Source: an uncultured Acidobacteriota bacterium (GTDB lineage Bacteria; Acidobacteriota; Vicinamibacteria; Vicinamibacterales; CAVVIG01). From it: a stretch of 50,669 bases of DNA. The stretch spans positions 22,398 to 73,066 of the forward strand of contig CADEDC010000001.1 in assembly GCA_902825985.1 (NCBI GenBank). Reading direction: 5' to 3'. Made by a program: the position numbers and the translations under genes. The notes under the pieces are model-generated. The model saw nothing but the letters and a program-made list of their open reading frames with translations. It made no database searches and had not been told where the DNA came from. This document shows, piece by piece, positions 24,995 to 33,225 of this stretch. Numbering within the stretch: the stretch's first letter is position 1; each line of letters starts with the position of its first letter.

Positions 24995-26476
24995 ATGAGA
25001 CGTACGCTGGCGGTCGCGGCCGGAGTGGCCCTGTTGGCATCCATGCTCGCGGCGCAAGAGGTGAGCCAGGCGCGTCGGGCGCTGATCGCCCGCGCACAGG
25101 CGCTCGAGCTCGACACGCCGTACGTGCCGCCCCCCGGCGATCCACTGCAGCACCACGCCTCGGGCTACGCGAAGATCATGTGTTCCGCCGTCTTCGTGAC
25201 CGGTCTGGATCCGGCGTTCGCCGCCGAGAACGTCGGCTACTTCACCGCCCCTTACGAGCATCGCCCGGCGCTTGGCACGCCGCGCATCGACCGCGAGAAG
25301 CGGACCGTGCAGGTCACCATGCCGGACGGCACGGTGCGGACCGCGAAACAGGTCGGCAGCCAGGGCTGCGTGACGCTGCCGATCGGCCGGACCGACGTCC
25401 TGTTCACGCCGTCCATCGTGGCCAGCGCCCTTCCCGATGCCACGACCATGCCGTGGCCGATGGGCGACGTGTTGCCAGACAGCCCGCTGCCGGCGGAAGT
25501 CGATGCGGCTCGGGTGCAGCAGGCGGTGGCGGCGGCGTTCGACCCGGCCGGCATGACGGCGGCGTTCGTCGTCACGTACAAAGGGCGGATCATCGCCGAG
25601 CGTTACGGCGAGGGCATCACCCACACGACGCCGCTCGAGAGCTGGTCGATGGGGAAGAGCCTGAGCGGCACGTTGATGGGTGTGCTGATGAAGCAGGGCG
25701 TCTACACGCTCGACCAGCCGGCGCCGATTCCCGAGTGGCAGGCACCGGGCGATCCGCGTGCGGCGATCACGATCCGCCACATCCTGAACATGTCGAGCGG
25801 ACTGCGGATCATCGCGCCGCAGGATCCCGACTACGACCCGACCGGGCCGTATCCGGATCATCTGTACCTGTACACGGGCAGCGTCGACTCGTTCAAGTAC
25901 GCCGCGACCCGGCCCCTCCAGTGGCCGCCGAACACCGTCGGGCGGTATCGGAACACCGATCCGGTGCTGACGAACTACATGATTCGCCTCGCGGTCGAGC
26001 GGCGCCACGAGGACTATCACTCGTTTCCGCAGCGCGCGCTGTTCGACAAGCTCGGTATCCGGACGATGGTGCTGGATACGGATCCGTACGGCAATTTCCT
26101 GACCCATGGCTACGAGCTCGGTTCGGCCCGCGACTGGGCGCGGCTGGCAAACCTGTACCTGCAGGACGGCGTCTGGAATGGCGAGCGCCTCCTCCCGGAG
26201 GGCTACGCGGCGTTCGTCAGCGCGCTCGCGCCGGCGTGGGCGGCCGACAAGCGCCCCATCTACGGCGGCCTGTTCTGGTTGAATGGCGAAGGATCGTTCC
26301 CGGCACCGCGCGACGCCTACTACATGACCGGCGTCGGCGGCCAGTCGGTGCTGATCGTGCCGTCTCACCACCTGGCGGTCGTACGTCTCGGGCACTACAA
26401 GGGGGTGGCCCCCGGCGGTCGGGCCCTGCGCAAGGCGGTGGGTCTGCTGATGGAGGCCATCCCGGGCGGCCGCTGA
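24995..26476 (+). CDS. Secreted serine hydrolase (class C beta-lactamase / PBP4* family)
   Basis: The product is 493 aa, with AGGAGA 8 bases before the ATG. A signal peptide covers about residues 1-20. An N-terminal segment of roughly 150 residues of its own precedes the catalytic domain. The catalytic domain has the S-x-x-K motif 'SMGKS' (S218, K221), the Y-x-N motif 'YRN' (Y318, N320), and a Gly-rich 'TGVGGQS' where the third, K/H-T/S-G-like motif is expected. The family includes esterases, D-aminopeptidases and other serine hydrolases as well as beta-lactamases, so antibiotic resistance should not be assumed. Probably periplasmic. Next to an M20 peptidase gene on the same strand, 67 bases on, which may point to peptide or amide scavenging. 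Confidence 0.87.
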   Translation: MRRTLAVAAGVALLASMLAAQEVSQARRALIARAQALELDTPYVPPPGDPLQHHASGYAKIMCSAVFVTGLDPAFAAENVGYFTAPYEHRPALGTPRIDREKRTVQVTMPDGTVRTAKQVGSQGCVTLPIGRTDVLFTPSIVASALPDATTMPWPMGDVLPDSPLPAEVDAARVQQAVAAAFDPAGMTAAFVVTYKGRIIAERYGEGITHTTPLESWSMGKSLSGTLMGVLMKQGVYTLDQPAPIPEWQAPGDPRAAITIRHILNMSSGLRIIAPQDPDYDPTGPYPDHLYLYTGSVDSFKYAATRPLQWPPNTVGRYRNTDPVLTNYMIRLAVERRHEDYHSFPQRALFDKLGIRTMVLDTDPYGNFLTHGYELGSARDWARLANLYLQDGVWNGERLLPEGYAAFVSALAPAWAADKRPIYGGLFWLNGEGSFPAPRDAYYMTGVGGQSVLIVPSHHLAVVRLGHYKGVAPGGRALRKAVGLLMEAIPGGR

Positions 26477-26543
26477 GCCGGCTGCACCCACGACGGCGAC
26501 CGCGCGACGTGGCGAACCAGGTGACGAGGTGAGAGGTGACGAG

Positions 26544-28052
26544 ATGAGGCTGACGCGACTCGCGGGCATCGCGGCATGGGCCGTTCTCTTCGTCGCCGGC
26601 CTCGCCGCCCAGTCGCGACCGATCGCTGCCTGGCGGGCGCAGCACGAGCGGCAGATCGTCGACGAACTGCTGGAACTGGTCGCCATCCCCAACGTCGCGC
26701 GCGCCGGCAACGATGCGGACCTGCGCCGGAACGCCGATCGGCTCGAACAGCTCTTCGCGCGCCGCGGCTTCACGGTCGAGAAGACATCCGGCGCCGGATC
26801 GCCCGTGGTGTTCGCCCGCCTCGACGTTCCGGCGGCCCGCGGGACGTTGACGCTCTACATCCACTACGACGGCCAACCGGTGAACCCGGAGGAATGGACG
26901 CACTGCAAGCCGTTCGCGCCCTGCCTGTACGGACCCGCCGGCCCGATTGCCGCCGACCCGGCGCGGACCGCCTTCGATCCGGAGTGGCGCGTCTACGGCC
27001 GCTCGGTCTCGGACGACAAGGGGCCGATCGTCGCCGTGCTGAACGCCGTCGAGGCGCTGCAGGCGACCGGCGGCGGCCCGCTGTGGAATCTCCGAGTCGT
27101 GCTCGACGGACAGGAGGAGGCCGGATCGGCCAACTTCACCCGGTTCGCTGCGGATCGCGCCGCCGATCTGCGGGCCGACCTCGCCGTGACCCTCGACGGT
27201 CCGCGTCATCCCAGCGGCCGCCCGACTCTCTACTTTGGTGTGCGCGGCGGCGCCGGGCTCACGCTGACGGTCTACGGAGCCGCCACCGACCTGCATTCCG
27301 GCAACTACGGCAACTGGGCGCCGGACCCGTCGATGCGGCTGGCGCGCCTGCTCGCGAGCATGAAGGACGACCGCGGCCGCGTGACGATCGAACACTTCTA
27401 CCGCGACGTCGTGCCGTTGACCGAGGCCGAGCGCCGGGCGATTGCCGAGACGCCGAACGTCGAAACCCAGTTGAGGAACGACTTCCTCGTCGCCCTGCCC
27501 GAGCGCGGCGAGGAGCGGCTCGAGCTGAAGCTGAACGAGCCGACCCTGAGCATCCTCGCGATGGAAGCGGGTGGCGGCCTTCAAGCGCCGGCGCGCTCGG
27601 CGATCCCGGGCTCGGCGTCGGCGCGGCTCGAGATGCGGCTCGTCAACGGCCTGAACCCGGCCACGCAGACGGCGCTGGTGGTCGAGCACGTCCGCAAACA
27701 GGGCTATTTCGTAATCGACGGGCGCGGGCCGACCGACCTGGAGCGGCGGACGCATGCCCTCATAGCCCGGGTCGACCGGCGCACCGGGTCGGTGGCACCC
27801 CGGGTGCCGCTCGACGCCCCGCTGCCGAACGCACTGGTCAAGGCGCTGGCCGATGAGGGCTGGCCGCTGGTGCGGGCGCCGACCCTTGGCGGCAGCCTGC
27901 CGTTTGCGTTCTTCAGCGAACGGATGCCGACGGTCGGCTTCTCGATGGTGAATCACGACAACAATCAGCACGGGCCGGACGAGAATCTGCGTCTGCGGAA
28001 TCTCTGGGAGGGCATCGAGATGATGGCGGCCATCTTCACGATGCCGCGGTAG
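26544..28052 (+). CDS. Exported M20-family metallopeptidase
   Basis: The product is 502 aa from the ATG at 26544; a GTG at 26529 would add five residues. An N-terminal signal segment (about 5-24) ends at Ala-Ala-Gln. M20 metal-binding blocks follow: 'LYIHYDGQPVNP' (His and Asp), 'SVSDDKGPIVAV' (bridging Asp), 'LDGQEEAGSANF' (catalytic Glu and metal Glu), and the final His in 'NHDNNQHGPDENLRL'. A dimerisation lid domain with 'AATDLHSGNYGNWAPDP' sits in the middle. The likely activity is a dipeptidase or aminoacylase in the periplasm. The gene follows the serine hydrolase on the same strand. Confidence 0.88.
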   Translation: MRLTRLAGIAAWAVLFVAGLAAQSRPIAAWRAQHERQIVDELLELVAIPNVARAGNDADLRRNADRLEQLFARRGFTVEKTSGAGSPVVFARLDVPAARGTLTLYIHYDGQPVNPEEWTHCKPFAPCLYGPAGPIAADPARTAFDPEWRVYGRSVSDDKGPIVAVLNAVEALQATGGGPLWNLRVVLDGQEEAGSANFTRFAADRAADLRADLAVTLDGPRHPSGRPTLYFGVRGGAGLTLTVYGAATDLHSGNYGNWAPDPSMRLARLLASMKDDRGRVTIEHFYRDVVPLTEAERRAIAETPNVETQLRNDFLVALPERGEERLELKLNEPTLSILAMEAGGGLQAPARSAIPGSASARLEMRLVNGLNPATQTALVVEHVRKQGYFVIDGRGPTDLERRTHALIARVDRRTGSVAPRVPLDAPLPNALVKALADEGWPLVRAPTLGGSLPFAFFSERMPTVGFSMVNHDNNQHGPDENLRLRNLWEGIEMMAAIFTMPR

Positions 28053-28156
28053 CGGCACACCGGCGCGCCACGGCGGCACGCCGGCAGCCCGCGTCCGGCG
28101 TGGCGCCCGGCTTCCCGGCGATCGGGCGGTCCCGGCCTGCCCGACCATCTTGCGCA

Positions 28157-28186
28157 TTGCAGCGCTGGCGGTGATTCAGGTACAAC
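28157..28186 (+). promoter_or_regulatory. Promoter directly before the cytochrome gene
   Basis: TTGCAG (28157-28162), an 18-bp spacer and TACAAC (28181-28186) end six bases before the ATG at 28193. The intervening CGGAGG abuts the ATG with no spacing, so it is a poor ribosome site; the mRNA may be leaderless. Confidence 0.4.
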
Positions 28187-28192
28187 CGGAGG

Positions 28193-28960
28193 ATGCGTCT
28201 TCTCTTCTGGGCTCTTGGATTCCTGCTCGCCGGCAGCACCGGCAGCTTCGCGCAGGCCGTGCAGGACCATCAATATTCCACGGCAGACATCGAAACCGGG
28301 TCACGGCTCTATGCGGCGCAGTGCGCCCTGTGCCACGGCGTGACCGGCGACGGCGTCAACGGCATCAACCTGCGCCTCGGCCAGTTCCGCCGCGTGGCCT
28401 CTGACGACGACCTCGCCCGCGTGCTGGCGACCGGGGTCGCGGGAGCCGGCATGCCGGCCTTCAAATTCCAGGCGGCCGAGGTCAACGGGATCATCGCCTT
28501 CATCAGGGCCGGCTTCGATCCGACGGGCACACCGGTGAAGGTCGGCACGGCCGCCAAGGGGCAGGCGTTGGTCGACGGCAAGGGCCGCTGCCTGACGTGC
28601 CACCGCATCAACGGACGCGGCATCCGGACCGCTCCCGACCTGAGTGACATCGCCGCCGTGCGCACGCCGGCGGCCATCCAGCGCTCGCTGCTCGACCCGA
28701 CGAGCGCCATGTTGCCGATCAACCGGCCGGTGCGTGCCGTCACCCGGCAAGGGCGCACGATCCGCGGTCGTCGACTCAACGAGGACATGTTCACCGTGCA
28801 GCTGATGGACGAAGAAGAGCAGCTCGTGTCGCTGGTCAAGGCCGACCTGCGCGAATACGAAGTCCTGAAGACCTCCACCATGCCGTCGGCAGCGAAGACG
28901 CTGTCGCCGGAAGAGATCGCCGACGTCATGGCGTACCTCCTGACGCTGAAGGGGCAGTGA
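28193..28960 (+). CDS. Periplasmic diheme cytochrome c
   Basis: The product is 255 aa with a signal peptide (about 1-20, cleaved after Ala-Gln-Ala). Two haem c sites are present: C44-A-L-C47-H48 and C133-L-T-C136-H137. The first cytochrome domain has 'GAGMPAFKFQAAEVNGIIAFI', the usual axial-Met region. The second domain ends with 'EEIADVMAYLLTLKG', the C-terminal helix typical of class I cytochromes. Between them is a stretch like the one found beside PQQ dehydrogenases ('RQGRTIRGRRLNEDMFTVQL'). The gene lies two bases before the PQQ dehydrogenase gene, so it is almost certainly that enzyme's electron acceptor. Confidence 0.9.
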   Translation: MRLLFWALGFLLAGSTGSFAQAVQDHQYSTADIETGSRLYAAQCALCHGVTGDGVNGINLRLGQFRRVASDDDLARVLATGVAGAGMPAFKFQAAEVNGIIAFIRAGFDPTGTPVKVGTAAKGQALVDGKGRCLTCHRINGRGIRTAPDLSDIAAVRTPAAIQRSLLDPTSAMLPINRPVRAVTRQGRTIRGRRLNEDMFTVQLMDEEEQLVSLVKADLREYEVLKTSTMPSAAKTLSPEEIADVMAYLLTLKGQ

Positions 28961-28962
28961 TC

Positions 28963-30615
28963 ATGCGACGTACAGTGCTCGTCACCGCGCTGCTCGCAGC
29001 GCTCGGCTTCCAGCTCCAGGCGCAGGTGCCCACCGATCGCATCCTGCGCGCCGCCGCCGAACCGCAGAACTGGCTGACCTACAACGGCACCTACATGAGC
29101 CAGCGCTACAGCACGCTGGCGCAGATTACGCCGGCCAACGTCGCCCAGCTCGAGTCGAAGTGGGTGGTACAGAACCAGGTGTTCGGCGCCTGGCAGTCGA
29201 ACCCGCTGGTCGTCGACGGCGTCATGTACCTGACCCAGCGACCGAACGACGTGATGGCGGTCGATGCCAAGACCGGACGGCTGTTCTGGCTGTATCGCTA
29301 CACGCCGTCAGCGGATTCGAAGGTCTGTTGCGGCGCCAACAACCGCGGTGTCGCGATACTCGGCGACACGCTCTACATGGGGACGCTCGACGGTCACCTG
29401 GTTGCCATCGACGCGCGCAGCGGTCGACCGATCTGGAACATCGAGGTCGGCGACGTCAAGCTGGCCTACTCGATCACGCTGGCGCCGCTCATCATCAAAG
29501 ACAAGGTGCTCGTCGGCGTCGGCGGCGGCGAATTCGGCATCCGCGGCTTCGTCGTCGCCTACGACGCGAAGACCGGCAAGGAGGCCTGGCGCACCTACAC
29601 GATTCCCGGGCCGGGTGAGCCCGGACACGATTCCTGGGAGGGCGATTCGTGGAAGACCGGTGGCGCCCCCGTCTGGGTCACCGGCTCGTACGACCCGGCG
29701 CTGAACCTGGTGTACTGGGGCGTCGGCAATCCCGGTCCCGACTGGAATCCGGATCAGCGAGCCGGCGACAACCTCTATTCCGATTCGGTGATCGCCCTCG
29801 ATGTCGACACCGGCAAGCTGAAGTGGCACTTCCAGTTCACGCCGAACGACGGCTACGACTATGACTCGACGCAGGTCCCGGTGCTCGTCGACGCGAACTG
29901 GAAGGGGACTCCCTCGAAGCTGATGTTGTGGGCGAACCGCAACGGCTATTTCTACGTGCTCGATCGCACCAACGGCAAGTTCCTCGCCGGAACACCCTAC
30001 GTGAAGGTCAACTGGTCGAGTGGCCTCGACGCCAACGGCCGGCCGATTCCGACGCCGCAGCCGCCGGGCCAGCCGACGTGGCCGGGCAACCAGGGCGGCA
30101 CCAACTTGTATCCGCCGTCCTATAGTCCGCGCACCGGCCTGTTCTATTTCTCCGCCTGGCAGGACTACGCCACGATCTACCGCAAGGAGACGACGAAGTT
30201 CGAACCGGGTAAGACGTTTCTCGGCGGCGGCTTCACGGTACTCGCGCCGGTACCCGGTGCACCCACCGTCGGCATCGGTCGTCGCAGCCCGATCAACAAC
30301 TGGACCGACGAAGTCGGCAACGGCGCCGTCATCGCCATGGATCCGCAGACGATGAAGCCGAGATGGACCACGCCGCAGTTCGACGTGACCGATGCCGGCA
30401 TGCTGACGACTGCCAGCGACATCCTGTTCACCGGCGGCCGCGAGGGCTACTTCCTGGCGCTCGACGCGAACACCGGCAAGGTGCTGTGGAAGACCAACCT
30501 CGGCGGTCAAATCGTCATGGCACCGATCACGTATCAGGTGGAGGGGAAGCAGTACGTGTCGGTGATCAGCGGCCATACCCTCGTCACCTTCGCGCTCCGA
30601 GACGGCGTGAAGTGA
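28963..30615 (+). CDS. PQQ-dependent alcohol dehydrogenase-like protein
   Basis: The product is 550 aa, a periplasmic eight-bladed propeller with a signal peptide of about 20 residues. I chose the ATG at 28963, with AAGGGG 8 bases upstream; a GTG at 28957 overlaps the cytochrome stop. The vicinal disulphide C122-C123 ('KVCCGANN') that stacks on PQQ is present. The 'GVGNPGPDWNPDQR' block is a ligand strand. The catalytic base is D299 in 'NDGYDYDST', and a second Asp follows at 301. Repeated W-motif blades such as 'TGKVLWKTNLGG' are visible. No fused cytochrome domain exists, consistent with the separate diheme cytochrome upstream. It would oxidise an alcohol or polyol, feeding electrons to cytochrome c. 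Confidence 0.9.
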   Translation: MRRTVLVTALLAALGFQLQAQVPTDRILRAAAEPQNWLTYNGTYMSQRYSTLAQITPANVAQLESKWVVQNQVFGAWQSNPLVVDGVMYLTQRPNDVMAVDAKTGRLFWLYRYTPSADSKVCCGANNRGVAILGDTLYMGTLDGHLVAIDARSGRPIWNIEVGDVKLAYSITLAPLIIKDKVLVGVGGGEFGIRGFVVAYDAKTGKEAWRTYTIPGPGEPGHDSWEGDSWKTGGAPVWVTGSYDPALNLVYWGVGNPGPDWNPDQRAGDNLYSDSVIALDVDTGKLKWHFQFTPNDGYDYDSTQVPVLVDANWKGTPSKLMLWANRNGYFYVLDRTNGKFLAGTPYVKVNWSSGLDANGRPIPTPQPPGQPTWPGNQGGTNLYPPSYSPRTGLFYFSAWQDYATIYRKETTKFEPGKTFLGGGFTVLAPVPGAPTVGIGRRSPINNWTDEVGNGAVIAMDPQTMKPRWTTPQFDVTDAGMLTTASDILFTGGREGYFLALDANTGKVLWKTNLGGQIVMAPITYQVEGKQYVSVISGHTLVTFALRDGVK

Positions 30616-30661
30616 CACGCCGGACTCTGGTCGAGCGCATGCGGGCCCACGGGATGAGGCA

Positions 30662-31162
30662 ATGGCTGCACAATCGGCAATCTGGCTGTCGCGATTGATC
30701 GATCGCGAACTCGACGCGTTCGAACGCGAGCTGGCGCTCTTTCCGGACGATGCGACGGTCTGGCGCGTCGTGCCGGGCGTCACCAACGCGGCAGGAACGC
30801 TGGTGCTGCACTGCTGCGGCAACCTGCAGCACTTCGTCGGCCATGTCCTCGGCGGCACTTCGTACGTGCGCGACCGCGACGCCGAATTCAGCCGCACCGG
30901 CCTGCCGCGAGACGTGCTTCTGGGCGACCTGCGCGCCAGCCGGGAGGTGGTCCAGGCCGCGCTGGCTCGCCTGACCGACGCGCAGCTCAACGAGCCCTAC
31001 GGCGAGGCGGTGGGCGGCGTGACGATGGTGACCGGGCTGTTTCTGACGCACCTCGCGGCGCATCTCGCATTCCACCTCGGTCAGGCCGGGTACTTGCGCC
31101 GGGTACTCACGGGCGACAGTCGCTCGTCGGCGCCCTTGCCGTTGAAGCCGCTGGCCATGTAG
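30662..31162 (+). CDS. DinB-like four-helix-bundle protein
   Basis: The product is 166 aa, the normal size of DinB/YfiT-type proteins. It is predicted mostly helical. Metal-binding candidates are the His residues of 'LVLHCCGNLQHFVGH' near residue 50 and the C-terminal 'THLAAHLAFHLGQAGYLRR', which matches the last helix of DinB proteins. These proteins bind a divalent metal; some act as thiol-dependent transferases, but most have no assigned reaction. There is no signal peptide. It starts 46 bases after the PQQ dehydrogenase gene on the same strand and may be on its transcript. Confidence 0.8.
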   Translation: MAAQSAIWLSRLIDRELDAFERELALFPDDATVWRVVPGVTNAAGTLVLHCCGNLQHFVGHVLGGTSYVRDRDAEFSRTGLPRDVLLGDLRASREVVQAALARLTDAQLNEPYGEAVGGVTMVTGLFLTHLAAHLAFHLGQAGYLRRVLTGDSRSSAPLPLKPLAM

Positions 31163-31299
31163 CGAGGGCCGGGAGGGGCGAGGGCCGGCGCCGGGCGGCG
31201 TCGTGGACATCACCCGGACGTGCGCCGAGGCGCAGAGGGGCGCAGAACGAATGGCCCAAGCTGGGCCGATCGTGAAGTATCATCGTCCCGCCTGCTGCT

Positions 31300-33216
31300 A
31301 TGGATGAGTTTTCCCGTAGCTCCGATCGCGCTTCGGTCCCGAGTGGCCCTGCCGGCTCCCCTGTGGACGAGCTTCTGGCCGTCATCCCGGACATCGTCGT
31401 CACAGTCACGGCGGACGGTCGGCTCAGCGAGTGCAGCGCGGCCTCCACGCGGCTGCTCGGCTACGCGCCTGACGAGCTGATCGGCCGCCGCTTCGAGGAG
31501 CTGTCGGTATTCGATGCCGAAGGGGTGGCGACCGCCCTGCGCGAACTCCATCTCGTGCTCAACGGCCAGCGCTCGGGCGCCATCATGATCCCGATGCAGC
31601 ACCGGGACGGCTCCCGCCGCTGGTTCGAAGTGCGCTCCGCGGTCGTCCGCCGTGCCGATGGCACCACCGTGGTGCGCGCCATTCTGCGGGACACCACCGA
31701 ACGCCTGATGGTGGAGCAGCGCCTGCGGGCCATCATCGACCACACGAACGACATCATCATGGTCATGGACGCGGATGGCACCATCCGGTTCGAGAACCAG
31801 GCCGTGGAGCTGATCCTCGGGTACACCCCGGGCGAACGGATCGGCCGCTCGATTCTCGAACTCGTGCACCCCGACGATGTGTCCACGGTCATCGAGCGGC
31901 TCGGGCAGCTTCGCGAGCCCGACCAGACCGCGTCGCTCATCGCCCGTTTTCGCCACAAGAACGGCAGCTGGCGCTATGTCGAGGCGAGTGGCCGCAACAT
32001 GACGCACGTGCCGGCGATCGGTGGCGTGCTCGGGGTCGGCCGGGACATCACGGAGCGGATGCGCCTCCAGGAGCGCCTCGAGTCCGCCGAGCGGCTCGAC
32101 AGCATCGGCCGGCTCGCCGGCGGCATCGCGCACGACTTCAACAATCTGCTTGCCGTCGTTCTGGCGTCGGCGGAGGATTTGCGGCAGGGGAGCCGGTCGC
32201 CGTCCGAGACCGGGCACGGGTTGTCGCTCATCGTCGACGCGGCGGAGCGGGCCCGCGATCTCACGTCGAAGTTGCTGACCTTCGCGCGACGCCAGCCGAT
32301 GGAGTCCGATGCGCGGGTCGAAGCGAGCCGCTCGCTGATGAACGCCCAGGCGCTGCTCGGCCGGCTGGTGGGCGCCGGATGCGCGCTGCAGTTCGAAGTG
32401 TCAGGCAGTCGGCTCATGGTGCCGCTGGCACCGCCACAGTTCGAGCAGCTGCTGCTGAATCTCGCCGCCAACGCGCGCGACGCGATGCCCGACGGCGGCA
32501 CGCTGCGTATCAGCCTGGGACCGATCGACACCCGCAGCTTGCGTGACGCCGGGTTGTCGGTCGGCGGAGCGACCGCCGCTCGGCTGGCCTTCCGCGATTC
32601 GGGCGTCGGCATGACGCCCGAGGTGGTCGCCAAGGCGTTCGAGCCGTTCTATTCGACGAAGGAGCACGGCAAGGGCACCGGCCTCGGGCTGTCCGTGGTC
32701 TACGGCATCGTCCGCAGCTGCGGCGGCGACGTACGGATCACCAGCGATTCCGGCCTGGGCACGCTCATCGAGCTGTTTCTGCCACTGACCGAGGATCGCC
32801 GGAACGCGTCGGCGCCGATCGCACCGGCCGCCGTCCGCGGCGGCGACGAAACCGTGCTCGTCGTGGAGGACAACGACGATGTCCGGAACCTGACGACGCG
32901 GACGCTGTCGCAGGTCGGCTACCGTGTGCTCGAGGCGAGCGGCGGACAGCAGGCGCTGGCATTGATCGCCGACGGTCAGGTCATCGATCTCGTGGTCGCC
33001 GACGTCGTCATGCCGCAGATGAACGGCGTCGCCATGGCGCAGGAAATCCGCCGCCGGAAGGAGCAGATGCCGGTGCTGTTCATCACCGGCTACACACCCG
33101 AGCACGTCCTCGATCGGCAGCCGCTCGACGAGCGCACGTCGCTGCTCACGAAGCCGTTCAAGCGCGACACGTTCCTGCAGCACGTCCGCGCCATGCTCGA
33201 CGTGACGACCCACTGA
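31300..33216 (+). CDS. Hybrid sensor histidine kinase with two PAS domains and a receiver
   Basis: The product is 638 aa with no transmembrane segment, so it is a cytoplasmic sensor. Two PAS domains lie at about 22-140 and 145-255 ('ILGYTPGERIGRSILELVHP'). The dimerisation helix has H278 in 'LAGGIAHDFNNLLAVV', the HisKA form typical of hybrid kinases. The ATPase domain shows 'LLNLAANARDAMP' (N box), 'FRDSGVGM' (G1) and 'GKGTGLGLSVVYG' (G2). The C-terminal receiver (about 510-630) has the acidic pair in 'VVEDNDD', phospho-acceptor D568 ('VVADVVMP') and K618 ('LTKPFK'). No output domain and no adjacent regulator gene are present; the next gene is convergent, 9 bases away. Confidence 0.93.
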   Translation: MDEFSRSSDRASVPSGPAGSPVDELLAVIPDIVVTVTADGRLSECSAASTRLLGYAPDELIGRRFEELSVFDAEGVATALRELHLVLNGQRSGAIMIPMQHRDGSRRWFEVRSAVVRRADGTTVVRAILRDTTERLMVEQRLRAIIDHTNDIIMVMDADGTIRFENQAVELILGYTPGERIGRSILELVHPDDVSTVIERLGQLREPDQTASLIARFRHKNGSWRYVEASGRNMTHVPAIGGVLGVGRDITERMRLQERLESAERLDSIGRLAGGIAHDFNNLLAVVLASAEDLRQGSRSPSETGHGLSLIVDAAERARDLTSKLLTFARRQPMESDARVEASRSLMNAQALLGRLVGAGCALQFEVSGSRLMVPLAPPQFEQLLLNLAANARDAMPDGGTLRISLGPIDTRSLRDAGLSVGGATAARLAFRDSGVGMTPEVVAKAFEPFYSTKEHGKGTGLGLSVVYGIVRSCGGDVRITSDSGLGTLIELFLPLTEDRRNASAPIAPAAVRGGDETVLVVEDNDDVRNLTTRTLSQVGYRVLEASGGQQALALIADGQVIDLVVADVVMPQMNGVAMAQEIRRRKEQMPVLFITGYTPEHVLDRQPLDERTSLLTKPFKRDTFLQHVRAMLDVTTH

Positions 33217-33225
33217 CGCGTCGCC

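Noticed and set aside
24995..26476. Antibiotic-resistance beta-lactamase
   Set aside because: S-x-x-K and Y-x-N are shared by esterases and peptidases of the same fold; the long N-terminal region and peptidase neighbour do not favour a resistance enzyme.
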